From assembly GCA_018262195.1 (NCBI GenBank), contig JAGTRS010000005.1, positions 1 to 64,000 on the forward strand: 64,000 nucleotides of DNA. Reading direction: 5' to 3'. This stretch comes from Pseudomonadota bacterium. Its GTDB lineage: Bacteria > Pseudomonadota > Gammaproteobacteria > Burkholderiales > Rhodocyclaceae. The notes below the pieces were generated by a model, which was not told the origin of the DNA, ran no database searches, and saw only the letters and a program-made list of their open reading frames with translations. Below, piece after piece: positions 1 to 9,080 of the stretch (positions within the stretch are counted from its first letter, which is position 1; each line of letters begins with the position of its first letter). The position numbers were made by a program, and so were the translations under genes.

Positions 1-30
1 CGGAGCCAGACTGGCCACCGTGGGAGCGTG
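1..30 (-). promoter_or_regulatory. SECIS-like element just after the Sec TGA
   Basis: Bacterial selenocysteine insertion needs a hairpin directly 3' of the UGA. Here nucleotides 16-26 after the UGA (positions 15-5) read GCCAGUCUGGC, a four-pair stem with a GUC apical loop. This resembles what I recall of the E. coli fdnG element, a short stem closing a GUC-type loop at about the same distance. The lower stem would extend beyond the window edge, so the complete fold cannot be checked. Confidence 0.7.
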
Positions 31-618
31 TCAAATACGTGCCTGGGTATCGATCGAGGTCATGCCCAACGCGCGAATCGTCTTCACGGTCAGGTAGCCA
101 GCCTCATTCGGTGCTGCGGATGATGCAAGGAATCCGGTGGTGGTCCAGCGATTGACGGTCACGCCGTCCTTGTTCTGCGCCATGAAGTTCGCGTCGCGGT
201 CTGCCTTCATGTGCTTGGCGATACGGTCGATGGCCTCGTTCCAGGAAATCTTCTTCCATTCGTTGGTGCCAGCTTCGCGCACTTCCGGCCACTTCAGGCG
301 ATTGGCGCTCTGCACCATGTCGCGGAGGCCGGCGCCCTTCGGGCACAGGGTGCCACGGTTGACCGGATTATCCGGGTCGCCTTCGATGTGGATGATTTCC
401 GCCTGCGAGTTTTTCGACTTGTCGCCGGTGGAGTAGATCAGCACGCCGCAGGACACCGAGCAGTACGGACAGATGTTCCGTGTTTCGGTGGCGCGGGCGA
501 GCTTGAAGGTACGTACTTCCGCGAGGGCTGCGGTCGGTGAGAATCCCATCAGTGCGATGGACGACCCCCCTAGCCCGGCGGAGCAGACCTTGAAGAACTG
601 CCGCCTATTCATGTTCAT
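1..618 (-). CDS. fdnG: Selenocysteine formate dehydrogenase, alpha subunit (5' part)
   Basis: Catalytic subunit of a periplasm-facing formate dehydrogenase (formate to CO2, electrons to the quinone pool). The gene runs off the left edge; 206 codons are visible. Tat signal RRQFFK at residues 5-10, then a 4Fe-4S ligand set C50, C53, C57 and C92 of the molybdopterin oxidoreductase family. Codon 196 is an in-frame TGA (31-33) preceded by QARI and followed by HAPTVASLAP; E. coli FdnG has selenocysteine at this position in the same context, so this is a read-through Sec codon, not a truncation. Start chosen at 616-618 because an AGGAGGA ribosome site lies just upstream; a longer in-frame start lacks one. 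Expressed from the sigma-54 promoter at 664-679. FdoG is the alternative name; the rest of the operon is outside the window. Confidence 0.93.
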
Positions 619-634
619 TGAGCTTTCCTCCTCA

Positions 635-651
635 TGCGACCCCATGTCGCA
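635..651 (-). promoter_or_regulatory. 17-bp palindrome in the fdnG leader
   Basis: TGCGACCCCATGTCGCA has the same 6-bp arms and 17-bp length as the five sites at 13725, 14734, 21400, 21536 and 34235. It sits at about +3 to +19 of the predicted sigma-54 transcript and ends 16 nt before the start codon. It could be an operator blocking the sigma-54 promoter, or an mRNA hairpin next to the ribosome site. No -10 hexamer lies at the distance seen in the other five. Confidence 0.5.
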
Positions 652-663
652 GCGGAAAGACAG

Positions 664-679
664 TGCAACGAACGTGCCA
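664..679 (-). promoter_or_regulatory. Sigma-54 (-24/-12) promoter of fdnG
   Basis: On the minus strand TGGCACGTTCGTTGCA matches the RpoN consensus TGGCACG-N4-TTGCW at every defined base. It lies 46 bp upstream of the fdnG start. Two palindromic sites 60-115 bp further upstream are placed as enhancers for an RpoN activator. Confidence 0.9.
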
Positions 680-736
680 TTTTGGCTAAGTCGTTGAACA
701 TTGAGGAATCGTGAATTCAGGCCTTACGGCAGAGGT

Positions 737-790
737 GGGACATTTTGTCCATCTGGCGGCTGGTCGGGACAAATTGTCCCGGTTTTGTCC
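737..790. promoter_or_regulatory. Upstream activator sites GGACA-N3-TGTCC
   Basis: Perfect palindrome GGGACAAATTGTCCC at 766-780, a near-copy GGGACATTTTGTCC at 737-750, and a half site TTTTGTCC at 783-790. The site centres are about 29 bp apart and lie upstream of the sigma-54 promoter at 664-679, the usual enhancer position. The same palindrome occurs at 9111-9125, immediately in front of the sigma-54 response regulator gene at 9192, which makes that regulator the likely binder. Confidence 0.75.
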
Positions 791-883
791 TGCCGTTCAG
801 TGCGCTGAACAGGCCTGTCGACGGACGTTTTGAGGAAAACGCCGATCGTCCCGGGCGCACCCGGGACGTCTAACTAAACCGGT

Positions 884-2227
884 TCAGTGGCCGCGCGGCT
901 TGCCGGCTTTCGGGCTGCCTTTGGCGGCTGGTCGTGGTGCTCCGGCGCTGCGAGCAGCGGGGCGCCGGCCGCCACCTTCATCGAATCCGACCCAGTTGCC
1001 CGGTACGCCCTTGCCGGCCCGGCCGCCGGGGACCTTGGGTTTTTTCGGCTTCTTGGCCGCAATGGCGGCGGCACCGGTCAATGGGACGCGATGATCCGGC
1101 TCGAAGCCGGGCTCTTCTTCGCGGCTCAGGGTCTGCTTGATCAACGTCTCGATGGCGGCGAGCAGGGGGGCTTCATCGGCACAAACCAGCGAGATGGCCT
1201 GACCGGTGGCACCGGCCCGGCCGGTGCGGCCGATACGGTGGATGTAGTCTTCGGCGACGATGGGCAGGTCGTAATTGACCACCTGCGGCAGGTCGTCGAT
1301 GTCCAGGCCGCGGGCGGCGACATCAGTGGCGACCAGGATCTGCACCTCGCCGGCCTTGAAGCTTTCCAGGGCGCGCAGGCGGGCTGGCTGCGGCTTGTCG
1401 CCGTGGATGGCGTCCGCCTTGATTTTCTTGGCCAGCAGCAGTCCGACCAGTTCGTCGACGCCGCGCTTGGTCTTGACGAAAACCAGCACCTGGCCCCACT
1501 TGCGGTCCTTGCGCATGAACAGGAAAAGCTCGGTCTTGCGCTTCTTGTCGACTGGCACGACCCACTGCTTGATGGCCTTGACCGTGCTGTTGCGCGGTGC
1601 AACTTCGATGGATAGCGGATCGCGCAGGCGGCCCTTGGCCAGGCTGCGGATTTCGTCGGAGAAGGTGGCCGAGAAGAGCAGGGTCTGGCGCTTCTTGGGC
1701 AGGGCGGCGAACAGGGTGTCGAGTTCAGTGGCGAAGCCGAGGTCGAGCATGCGGTCAGCCTCGTCGAGGACCAGCGTCTGTACCTGCCTGAACTTGATCG
1801 CGTTCTGGGTGAACAGGTCAATCAGCCGGCCCGGCGTGGCGACCAGCACATCGACACCGCGGCGCAGGCGCATCATCTGCGGGTTGATGCTGACGCCGCC
1901 GTAGGCCGCATAGGTGCTGACCGGCAGGTGCTCGCCGTACTGGCGGAAACTGGCATGGACCTGCTCGGCCAGTTCGCGGGTTGGCACCAGAACCAGCACG
2001 CGGATCGAGTTGCTGGCTACCTTGTCTTCGCTTTCGCTCAGTCGCTGCAGGATGGGCAGCGCGAAGCCGGCGGTCTTGCCGGTGCCTGTCTGCGCCGCGG
2101 CCATCAGGTCGCGCCCGGCGAGAACGGCTGGAATGGCCTGAGCCTGGATTGGTGTCGGCGTCTGGTAGCCGAGCGTTTCGAGGGCCTGGAGCAGTGGGGC
2201 GGCGAGGCCGAGCGAAGAGAAGGTCAT
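884..2227 (-). CDS. rhlE: DEAD-box ATP-dependent RNA helicase, RhlE-like
   Basis: ATP-dependent unwinding of RNA duplexes in the cytoplasm, typical of ribosome assembly and cold adaptation. 447 residues from the ATG at 2225-2227, giving an N-terminus MTFSSLGL normal for RhlE; a longer frame upstream overlaps the terminator of the preceding gene and was not used. Visible motifs: Q motif near residues 23-30, AQTGTGKT 45-52, PTRELA 82-87, DEAD 155-158, SAT 186-188, then in the second domain ARGLD and HRIGRTGR. The last ~70 residues are a basic, Gly/Pro/Ala-rich tail, usual for RNA-binding extensions of this subfamily. Monocistronic, between terminators and the fdnG regulatory region. Confidence 0.9.
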   Translation of the reverse strand: MTFSSLGLAAPLLQALETLGYQTPTPIQAQAIPAVLAGRDLMAAAQTGTGKTAGFALPILQRLSESEDKVASNSIRVLVLVPTRELAEQVHASFRQYGEHLPVSTYAAYGGVSINPQMMRLRRGVDVLVATPGRLIDLFTQNAIKFRQVQTLVLDEADRMLDLGFATELDTLFAALPKKRQTLLFSATFSDEIRSLAKGRLRDPLSIEVAPRNSTVKAIKQWVVPVDKKRKTELFLFMRKDRKWGQVLVFVKTKRGVDELVGLLLAKKIKADAIHGDKPQPARLRALESFKAGEVQILVATDVAARGLDIDDLPQVVNYDLPIVAEDYIHRIGRTGRAGATGQAISLVCADEAPLLAAIETLIKQTLSREEEPGFEPDHRVPLTGAAAIAAKKPKKPKVPGGRAGKGVPGNWVGFDEGGGRRPAARSAGAPRPAAKGSPKAGKPRGH

Positions 2228-2237
2228 GGCAGGCAGT

Positions 2238-2275
2238 AAAAAGCGGAAAGGCGGGAGTTTAACCCGCCGCCGCTT
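2238..2275 (-). terminator. Intrinsic terminator of the dsrE-like gene
   Basis: Minus-strand hairpin with stem GGCGGG/CCCGCC (loop TTAAACT) extended by an AGCGG/CCGCT outer pair and followed by TTTTTA. It lies directly after the stop at 2294 and overlaps the leader of the helicase gene. Confidence 0.7.
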
Positions 2276-2293
2276 CGCTGCCTTGGCCAATGA

Positions 2294-2647
2294 TCAGAAG
2301 GTGATGACCTTGTCTGCCTGCAGGGTGTATTCCGCCAGTTCAGGCAGGGTGCCGATGCTGGTACCGGGAATTAGTGGCAAATCGCCCAGACCACGGGCCA
2401 GCGCACAGGTCCGGCAGAGCTTGATGGTGACACCGGCGGCAACCAGTTGCTCGACCATGCCCTGCAGGCCGTTGCCGGCGCCGTCGATCTGGTTGGGCAG
2501 GCCGACGACGGTGGCATCGGACATCAGGAAAATGCTCAGTTCCGGCTTGTCGTCCCGGCCAGCCAGGGCGGTAGCCAGACGCAGCGCGGACAGGCAGCGT
2601 TCGCTGCCGTAAGGTGGGGCGTGGATGATGATCAGGATGGTTTGCAT
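2294..2647 (-). CDS. DsrE/DsrF-like (YchN-type) sulfur-relay protein
   Basis: Small cytoplasmic protein of the DsrE fold, 117 residues, the normal length for YchN-like members. These form homo-oligomers and carry persulfide on a conserved cysteine in sulfur relay, but the partner of this one is unknown. The N-terminus MQTILIIIHAPPYGSE is the typical first strand; cysteines at 18, 78 and 81 are visible, C78 and C81 in the LCRTCALARG segment that corresponds to the conserved cysteine region. The gene follows the hybrid kinase at 2657 by 9 bp on the same strand, so the two may be cotranscribed, and it ends in its own terminator. Function beyond the family assignment cannot be told from the sequence. 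Confidence 0.8.
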   Translation of the reverse strand: MQTILIIIHAPPYGSERCLSALRLATALAGRDDKPELSIFLMSDATVVGLPNQIDGAGNGLQGMVEQLVAAGVTIKLCRTCALARGLGDLPLIPGTSIGTLPELAEYTLQADKVITF

Positions 2648-2656
2648 GTGAATACC

Positions 2657-4405
2657 TTATGAAATTTGCTTGCCAAGCAGGCGGCTTATGGTGGATGACA
2701 GCTCGGTCATATTGATGGGTTTGGTCAGGAAATCATCCATGCCGGCGGCAAGGCAGTTCTGGCGGTCTTCTTCGAAGGCGCCAGCGGTCAAGGCGATGAT
2801 CGGCAGGCGGGGCTGGCCATTGGCCATTTCCCAACGGCGGATTTGCGTCGTGGCTTCGAAACCGTCCATGACCGGCATCTGGCAATCCATCAGCACAAGA
2901 CTTGGCCGCATTCCCCGCGTAATGGCCTCGACCGCTTCCTGGCCGTTGTCGACGCTCTTGCTGCTGATGCCCATTTTTCCGAGCATGGCCAGGGCGACCT
3001 TGCGGTTGACCGGGTTATCTTCGACGATCAGAACGCCCCCCGCCAAGGTGGCAGTTTCCGTCGTCATCTCAAGCGGGGTCGGGCGAGCTGTCTTGCGGCT
3101 TTCCTCTCCGTCCGCCACCTGGCTGGCGCGAACGCGGAACCAGAAGCGTGAACCCTTGCCGGGTTCGCTTTCGACGCCGGCATCGCCGCCCATCATGTTG
3201 GCCAGGTTGTGGACGATGGAGAGGCCGAGCCCGCTACCGCCATATTCGCGAGTCGTCGAACTGTCGGCCTGGGAAAAGGGTCTGAACAGAAGCGGCAGTT
3301 TTTCCGGTGCGATGCCGATACCGCTATCGGATACGGAAAATTCAAGGAGGCTTTCGCCGGCAGTCTGTTCGATCTCGATGGCCTCGATACGGACAAAGCC
3401 GCTGGCGGTAAATTTGATCGCGTTGTTGGCCAGGTTGGCGATCATCTGACGCAGGCGCATGGGGTCCGCGAGAAAACGCTGGTCAATGGGGCCACGCCAG
3501 TTGGCCTCGATGGCGAGCCCTTTGGCTTTGGCGGATTCGGCAAACAGTGTGGCGGCCTCGTCGACAATCTGGCGGGGTGAGAAGACGGCCGGCGTCAGAT
3601 CCAGCTTGCCGGCTTCGATCTTGGAAAAGTCGAGGATGTCGTTGAGCAAGGTCAGCAGGCTCTGGCCGGAATTGAGGATGGTCCGGGCGTGATCGTGCTG
3701 CTCCTGCTGCGTGAGATTGGACATCAACATCAACTGCGCCATGCCCAGGATGCCGTTCATCGGCGTCCTGATTTCGTGTGACATGGTAGTCAGGAAGCGA
3801 CTCTTGGCGCGATTCTCGGCTTCGGCGATTTCCTTGGCTTTCAGGGCTTTTTCTTCGGACTGCTTACGTTCGCGGTCCTTTTCCTTGAACGACTCGTAGT
3901 TTTCGAAAATGAAAAAGAGGGCGATCAGGTAAACGCAGGTTGTCGAAATATCCAGCGTTGAATAGCCGGTCGCAAACAGACCTGAGAAGTGCACCCCGGC
4001 AATGGCCAGAATGATCCCTCCGAGCCACAGGCGGCCGATCTTTCTCCCCTTGAGAAAGAAGCCAGAGGCGGCGAGCAGGAAAAACAGCGACAGACGCATC
4101 GTGTTGTTCGTCGCCAGCAGGTAGATCGCCAGAAAGAGAATGAACGAGAGCGACAGGGACAGCGTGCTGACGAGTTCGATCTTTTGGGGGTTGCGCCGCA
4201 GGTAGAGCAGCAGCCCGAAATTGAAGGCGGCGAATCCGAAATCGACGATCCCCATCGTGACGCTGGTTTGCCAGCGAACAAACCCCATCACGCCGGCCAC
4301 GACCCCGGCCATCAGGAATACGCTGTAAAGGAAGGCGATCTTGGCCTTGGACTCCTCGTCTCCGGGAGTGTCTGGTCCAATGGGCAGTAATGAAGGGGGC
4401 GTCAT
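2657..4405 (-). CDS. Hybrid sensor histidine kinase with receiver domain
   Basis: Membrane-bound signalling kinase, 582 residues. Residues 24-170 hold about five hydrophobic segments with almost no periplasmic loop, followed by a short charged linker (170-205). HisKA with MSHEIRTP, phosphorylated H210; HATPase_c with the N box near 325-331, DSGIGI and GGSGLGLS near 360-395; then a C-terminal receiver 457-578 with phosphoacceptor D507 and K near 565. No PAS, HAMP or HPt domain is present, so phosphate must pass to a separate HPt protein or the receiver acts as an internal regulator. The signal is not evident; a membrane-embedded sensor of this shape suggests redox or membrane state. Followed 9 bp later by the DsrE-like gene. 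Confidence 0.88.
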   Translation of the reverse strand: MTPPSLLPIGPDTPGDEESKAKIAFLYSVFLMAGVVAGVMGFVRWQTSVTMGIVDFGFAAFNFGLLLYLRRNPQKIELVSTLSLSLSFILFLAIYLLATNNTMRLSLFFLLAASGFFLKGRKIGRLWLGGIILAIAGVHFSGLFATGYSTLDISTTCVYLIALFFIFENYESFKEKDRERKQSEEKALKAKEIAEAENRAKSRFLTTMSHEIRTPMNGILGMAQLMLMSNLTQQEQHDHARTILNSGQSLLTLLNDILDFSKIEAGKLDLTPAVFSPRQIVDEAATLFAESAKAKGLAIEANWRGPIDQRFLADPMRLRQMIANLANNAIKFTASGFVRIEAIEIEQTAGESLLEFSVSDSGIGIAPEKLPLLFRPFSQADSSTTREYGGSGLGLSIVHNLANMMGGDAGVESEPGKGSRFWFRVRASQVADGEESRKTARPTPLEMTTETATLAGGVLIVEDNPVNRKVALAMLGKMGISSKSVDNGQEAVEAITRGMRPSLVLMDCQMPVMDGFEATTQIRRWEMANGQPRLPIIALTAGAFEEDRQNCLAAGMDDFLTKPINMTELSSTISRLLGKQIS

Positions 4406-4462
4406 GGTCTGTTCTGGTTTAGTCGATCAATCAGCGCTGGAGCGGCATGCCTGATCGTACCG

Positions 4463-5551
4463 CTATCGCCGTGTCAGCAACAGCCCGCATTCGAGATGGT
4501 GCGTGTAGGGGAACTGGTCGAACACCGCCGAAGCGGCGATCTGGTGTGTATCCTGCAGCGCGGTGACGTTGTCGCGCAGGGTTTCCTGGTTGCAGGAGAT
4601 GTATAGAATGCGGTCGAATCCACGGGCGAGTTCCAGCGTGACGGCATCCAGCCCGCTGCGCGGCGGATCGACGAACAGGGTGGCGTGGCGGAAGGGTTCG
4701 AGGTCGATATCCTTCAGGCGCTGGAATTCGTCGCGGCCGGCCAGGGCATCGCTGAATTCCTCGCTGGACATGCGAACCAGCGCCACGTTTTCGATCTGGT
4801 TGGCGGCGAGGTTGTACTGGGCGGCATGCACCGACGACTTGCTGACCTCAGTGGCCAGTACGCGCTCGAACAGCGGCGACAGGGCGATGGTGAAATTGCC
4901 GTTGCCGCAGTAAAGCTCGACCAGATTGCCGCCAAAGCCGGCAGCCTGCTGGCAAGCCCAGCCCAGCATCTGGCGATTGACCCCGCCGTTGGGCTGGGTG
5001 AAGCTGCCTTCGACCTGCTTGTAGCGCAACTGGCGGCCATTCAATTCGAAGCCTTCAAGCACCCAGTCGCGGTCAAGGACGATTTTCTGGCCACGGCTGC
5101 GGCCGATCAGCCCGATGCCCAGTTCGGCCGCCATTTCACGCGCCGCAGTCTCCCAAGCCTCGTCAAGTTGACGGTGGTAGATCAGCGTGACCAGCATTTC
5201 GCCACTGAGCGTGGCGAGGAAATCCGCCTGGAAAAGCCGGCGGCGCAGGCTCTCGTTGCCACGAAGCTTGTCGCGCAGGCGAGGCATCAGGGCGCAAATC
5301 GATTCGGCGGCCGGCGGGAACGTCTCAAGGGTGATCGGTTGCTTGGGATCGGCCGGATCGAACATGGCGTAGTTGAGATCGTCCCCTTCGTGCCAGATGC
5401 GGAACTCAGCGCGCATTCGGTAATGCAGCGACGTGGAGGCATGCACGGTCGTATTCGCAACGCCGAAGGGAGCGAAGTTTTGCTCGAAATGGGCGACTTT
5501 GGTCGCAAGCTGGATCGGGTAGTCGGCGGGATCGAAAGTCGGGAGCGGCAT
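4463..5551 (-). CDS. trmA: tRNA (uracil-5-)-methyltransferase TrmA
   Basis: SAM-dependent methylation of U54 in the T-loop of tRNA (ribothymidine). 362 residues, close to E. coli TrmA (366). The SAM-binding motif LVELYCGNGNF is at 211-221, FVDPPRSGLD at 293-302, the catalytic nucleophile C320 is in YISCN, and the general base E355 is in HHLEC. Absence of a four-cysteine Fe-S cluster and of a TRAM domain separates it from RlmD/RlmC. Start set at 5549-5551 (MPLPTFDPADY), which matches the family N-terminus; the open frame continues 52 codons upstream with a non-homologous Cys/Pro-rich stretch. Downstream of the ABC permease gene on the same strand, 88 bp away. Confidence 0.95.
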   Translation of the reverse strand: MPLPTFDPADYPIQLATKVAHFEQNFAPFGVANTTVHASTSLHYRMRAEFRIWHEGDDLNYAMFDPADPKQPITLETFPPAAESICALMPRLRDKLRGNESLRRRLFQADFLATLSGEMLVTLIYHRQLDEAWETAAREMAAELGIGLIGRSRGQKIVLDRDWVLEGFELNGRQLRYKQVEGSFTQPNGGVNRQMLGWACQQAAGFGGNLVELYCGNGNFTIALSPLFERVLATEVSKSSVHAAQYNLAANQIENVALVRMSSEEFSDALAGRDEFQRLKDIDLEPFRHATLFVDPPRSGLDAVTLELARGFDRILYISCNQETLRDNVTALQDTHQIAASAVFDQFPYTHHLECGLLLTRR

Positions 5552-5639
5552 GGTCTTGGAGCGGGGGCAGGGTGGGCCGTCGGGTGACGGTCGCGGCAAG
5601 GGGCGAAATATACGCCGGTCTGCCGGGCCGGGCGAGCGG

Positions 5640-7196
5640 TCAGCGCATCCGTTGGCGCAGCCAGGCACTGGCCTGATCGACGGCAATCGACAGCAGCAGC
5701 ATGGCAATGATCACGGTCGAGGCTTGCGCATGGTGGAACAGCGACAACTCGAAATAGAGCAGCTGGCCAAGGCCGCCGGCGCCGACGAAGCCTAGGATGG
5801 CGGCCATGCGGATGTTCATTTCCCAGCGGTACAGCGTGTAGGCGATGAGCTGTGGCGCCGCACCGGGCAGCGTGCCGTAGAGGAAGGCGAGGCCACCCGG
5901 TGCGCCGGTCAGCCGCAGGGCGTTGCCGGGCGTGGGTGGCGCGTTGTCGAGGGCTTCGGCGTAGAGGCGACCAAGTACGCCGGCGGTGTGCAGTGCTAGC
6001 GCCAGCACGCCGGCGAAAGGGCCGAGGCCAACGGCCAGAGCGGTGATAGTCGCCCAGACCAGTTCGGGTACCGAGCGCAGGGTGTTGAGCAGGAAACTGA
6101 ATGGGGCGCGCCATTTGGGCAGGGCAAGCAGCAGGCCGGCAATGGCCGCCAGCAGGGTGCCGACCACTGAAATGGCCAGCGTTTCCCAGATGCCTTTGCC
6201 TACTTTGGCCAGCCAATCGGCCGACAGGTCGGGCGGGAAAAAACCGGCAATGAATTCGCCAATGGAATGGGCGGCTTCGGCCGAAAAGAGTTCGCCGAAT
6301 CCGATATCGAGCAAGCGGAAGCTGGCGAAGATGGCCACGATCAGTGTGACGAGCAGGCCAATGCTGCGCCAGCCGAAGGGGGATGCATGATTCGCAGGTG
6401 GCGTGTCGAGCGCCCGGCGCAGCCAGCCCGAGAACCCGTCAGCCGCGAAAACGAGCACCATGAAGGTAAGCAGGATGGTCGCGGCTTCGCCACCGTTGAG
6501 CATCTTCATGGCCTGATCCATGAGCTGGCCAAGCCCGCCGGCGCCGACGAACCCCATGACCACCGAGGCGCGAATGGCGCATTCCCAGCGATAGACCGTG
6601 TACGAGGCCAGCTCCTTCGAAGCCTGCGGAATCAAACCGTACAGGATCGCAAGCGGCCGGCCCGCACCGTTGTGGCGCAGCGCCCGGGCCGGGGCGGCAT
6701 CGACCGATTCGAGGATTTCGGCATAGACCTTGGCCAGCATGCCGCCGTAAGTCAGGCCCAGCGCCAGCACGCCGGCCGCCGGGCCGAGCCCGAAGACGCG
6801 GACGAAAATCAGCGCCCAGACCAGCTCGGGAATGCCGCGCAGGATGGTCAGCAGGCTGCGCGTGACGGGGTTGAGCGTGGCCTTTTCGCGCCCGGCGCCG
6901 GTTGCCAGATAGCCCATCGGCACGGCGATCAGGAAGGCCAGCGCCATGCCGGCGGTGGCGATGGCCAGGGTTTCGAGCGTCGCCTTGGCCAGATAGCCCA
7001 TGAACTCGGCACCGGTTTCCGGCGGCAGGAAGCCGGCCAGGAAGTTGCCGATGACCTTGAGGTTGCCCGAATCGAACAGTACGCCGGGCTTGACCTCGGC
7101 TGCCTGAAACAGCGGCCAGAGGATGACCAGCGTCGCCAGCGCGCCGATCAGGCGGGTCCGGGCGGCTGGATCGCGGTCAGCCGGATTCAGCAGCAT
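5640..7196 (-). CDS. PhnE-type ABC permease, two permease domains fused in tandem
   Basis: Inner-membrane permease of an oxyanion ABC importer of the phosphonate family. 518 residues, twice the usual PhnE length: two BPD_transp_1 domains lie head to tail (about 60-255 and 310-510), each with the EAA-loop-type signature [11 protein letters not shown] near its end. A single polypeptide can therefore supply both halves of the transmembrane channel. The start overlaps the end of the ATPase gene by 10 bp, and binding protein, ATPase and permease are collinear, so they form one transporter. The binding protein suggests selenate or a related oxyanion rather than phosphonate, and no C-P lyase or phosphite genes are nearby. 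Confidence 0.88.
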   Translation of the reverse strand: MLLNPADRDPAARTRLIGALATLVILWPLFQAAEVKPGVLFDSGNLKVIGNFLAGFLPPETGAEFMGYLAKATLETLAIATAGMALAFLIAVPMGYLATGAGREKATLNPVTRSLLTILRGIPELVWALIFVRVFGLGPAAGVLALGLTYGGMLAKVYAEILESVDAAPARALRHNGAGRPLAILYGLIPQASKELASYTVYRWECAIRASVVMGFVGAGGLGQLMDQAMKMLNGGEAATILLTFMVLVFAADGFSGWLRRALDTPPANHASPFGWRSIGLLVTLIVAIFASFRLLDIGFGELFSAEAAHSIGEFIAGFFPPDLSADWLAKVGKGIWETLAISVVGTLLAAIAGLLLALPKWRAPFSFLLNTLRSVPELVWATITALAVGLGPFAGVLALALHTAGVLGRLYAEALDNAPPTPGNALRLTGAPGGLAFLYGTLPGAAPQLIAYTLYRWEMNIRMAAILGFVGAGGLGQLLYFELSLFHHAQASTVIIAMLLLSIAVDQASAWLRQRMR

Positions 7197-8014
7197 GCAG
7201 TGCGGGTGGCCGTCTCGTTGGCGGCGGTTTGCGACAGGAAATGCGGTTCGTGGGCCTGAACCGGCAGCTCGTCGCCTTCGCTGGCGTAGAGGTCATGCAA
7301 CAGCGGGACGGTGACTTCGCTGGCCGGCAGGTCGAAGGCGATGCGCCCGGCCTTGACGCCGACGATGCGCGAGAAATTGCCGATCGCCAGATCGACAGCG
7401 TGCAGGCTGGCGATCAGCGTCGCGCCGCGCGCTGCGGCCTCGGCAATCAGCAGGCGAATGGTGGCCAACGCCAGCGTCGGGTCTAGGGCGGAAACCGGCT
7501 CGTCGGCGAGGATCAGCTCTGGTTGCTGGTAGAGCACGCGGGCGATGCCGACGCGCTGCAACTGGCCGCCGGAGAGCTGGTCGCAGCGGGCGAACAGCTT
7601 GTCGGCCAGATCGACGCGTTCAAGCGCGGCACGGGCGCCGGGGATGTCGAGCGGATAGAACAGCGAGGCCAGCGACTTCCAGGCCGGCCATTGGCCGAGC
7701 TTGCCGGCCAGAATGGCGGTCACCACCCGTTGCCGACCGGGAATCGGCGGCGACTGATGAACAGTTCCGATGCGAGCGCGTAGCGACCTGATTGCTGAAC
7801 CTGTCCAGAAGTTCTGGTCAAAATCCAGAATCTCCGCCAAGCCCTCAGTCGGCGTCAGCGCAGTACCGAGCACCGAAAGCAGTGAGGTCTTGCCGGCGCC
7901 GGACGGGCCAATCAGGGCGATGCGTTCGCCCTTCTCAGCCTGCAGCGATACATTTTTCAGTGCCGTAAAGCCGTTGGCGTGGGTCAGCCCCACGCCATTG
8001 AGTCTGAAACTCAT
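7187..8014 (-). CDS. PhnC-type ABC transporter ATPase
   Basis: Cytoplasmic ATPase that powers the importer encoded by its neighbours. 275 residues. Walker [10 protein letters not shown] at 36-44, signature [13 protein letters not shown] and Walker [13 protein letters not shown] are all present in canonical order. The sequence groups with PhnC-like ATPases. It lies 10 bp after the binding-protein gene and overlaps the fused permease gene by 10 bp, so translation is probably coupled. The C-terminal ~25 residues beyond the core are not recognisable. Substrate is inferred from the binding protein only. Confidence 0.88.
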   Translation of the reverse strand: MSFRLNGVGLTHANGFTALKNVSLQAEKGERIALIGPSGAGKTSLLSVLGTALTPTEGLAEILDFDQNFWTGSAIRSLRARIGTVHQSPPIPGRQRVVTAILAGKLGQWPAWKSLASLFYPLDIPGARAALERVDLADKLFARCDQLSGGQLQRVGIARVLYQQPELILADEPVSALDPTLALATIRLLIAEAAARGATLIASLHAVDLAIGNFSRIVGVKAGRIAFDLPASEVTVPLLHDLYASEGDELPVQAHEPHFLSQTAANETATRTACC

Positions 8015-8024
8015 CCCGGCTGGC

Positions 8025-8894
8025 TTACTTCAGCAGGCCGGCGGCGTGGGCTGCCTTCTCGATACCGTCGTAGTTTTCCTTTTTGGTCGGAATGAACTTG
8101 GCGGCGCGTTGCAGGGCAAGGATTTCCTTGTGTTCCGGGTTGGCCGGGTCGAGCTTCAGGAAGGCGTCGGTCAGTTTCTTGACTATCACCGGATCGAGGT
8201 CGCCGCGGACCGTCCAGTTGTAGTCGAAGTAGGGTGGGGTGGTGGCGAAGACGCGGACCTTGTCGGTATCGACCTTCTTCGCCTCGACCATCTTGTCCCA
8301 GACGGAAGCGTTCAGAACGCCGGCTTCGGCCTTGCCGGCCGCGACAAAGGCGACGGTAGCGTCATGCGCCCCGGAGAAGGCAACGTTCTTGAAGTCCTTT
8401 TCGGGATTCAGCCCGGCCTGCTGCAGGAAGAAGCGCGGCATCAGGCTGCCCGAAGTGGAGGACGGCGCACCGAAGGCAAAGGTCTTGCCCTTGAGGTCGG
8501 CCAGCGACTTGATGGCCGGGTCGGCGGTGATGAACTTGGAGGTGAACTTGGCATCTTCCTCGCGCTGGGCGATGGGGATGGCCGTGCCGTTGGTGCGGAT
8601 CTTGGCCTGCACGAAGGTGAAGCCGCCCAGCCAGGCGAGGTCGATCTTCCTGGTGGCCAGTGATTCGACGACGGCGGCATAGTCGGAAACCGGGGTGAAG
8701 ACGACCTTCATGCCGGTCTGCGCTTCGAGATATTTGCCGAGCGGCGCGAACTTGCGTTGCAGTTCGGTCGGCGCTTCGTCGGGGATGGCCGAAACGCGCA
8801 AGACTGCGTCGATAGCGTAGGAGGGGATGGCAGCGACGGCAGCGCAGGCGACCGCGCCCTTGAGCGCCAGGCGGCGCAAGGTGGAAAAGCTCAT
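8025..8894 (-). CDS. PhnD-like periplasmic binding protein, putative selenate subgroup
   Basis: Solute-binding component of the ABC importer, periplasmic after signal peptide cleavage (hydrophobic segment about 8-26, ending SYA). 289 residues from the ATG at 8892-8894, preceded by GGAG; the longer frame starts without a good ribosome site. The mature start [15 protein letters not shown] and the motif [21 protein letters not shown] are characteristic, as I recall them, of the PhnD-like group annotated as putative selenate ABC transporter binding proteins, distinct from true PhnD. Linkage to a selenocysteine formate dehydrogenase 8 kb away fits selenium uptake. Substrate is inference; phosphite, phosphonate or another oxyanion remains possible. 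First gene of its operon, divergent from the regulator at 9192. Confidence 0.78.
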   Translation of the reverse strand: MSFSTLRRLALKGAVACAAVAAIPSYAIDAVLRVSAIPDEAPTELQRKFAPLGKYLEAQTGMKVVFTPVSDYAAVVESLATRKIDLAWLGGFTFVQAKIRTNGTAIPIAQREEDAKFTSKFITADPAIKSLADLKGKTFAFGAPSSTSGSLMPRFFLQQAGLNPEKDFKNVAFSGAHDATVAFVAAGKAEAGVLNASVWDKMVEAKKVDTDKVRVFATTPPYFDYNWTVRGDLDPVIVKKLTDAFLKLDPANPEHKEILALQRAAKFIPTKKENYDGIEKAAHAAGLLK

Positions 8895-9080
8895 GTTGTA
8901 CTCCGTTTTGTCCAGCAACCGCCGCCGTGCGGATGTCACGGCAGCTTACAAGGCGCCGAAGCGCCAACCATTCGATGCAGTACGCAGACCGCAGGCGGCA
9001 TGATAGCCGTTTCTTTGGATAGCAAAAGCAGGGCCAGCGCCGGGAGGACGAATTCAATGAGTCGGGGCTGCATGCCAGGC

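Noticed and set aside
31..33. Stop codon truncating the formate dehydrogenase (pseudogene)
   Set aside because: The reading frame continues with the conserved sequence after selenocysteine and a SECIS-like hairpin follows, so TGA is a Sec codon.
5640..8894. Phosphonate utilisation operon
   Set aside because: Transporter is PhnCDE-like, but no C-P lyase, phosphonatase or phosphite dehydrogenase is nearby and the binding protein resembles the selenate-type subgroup.
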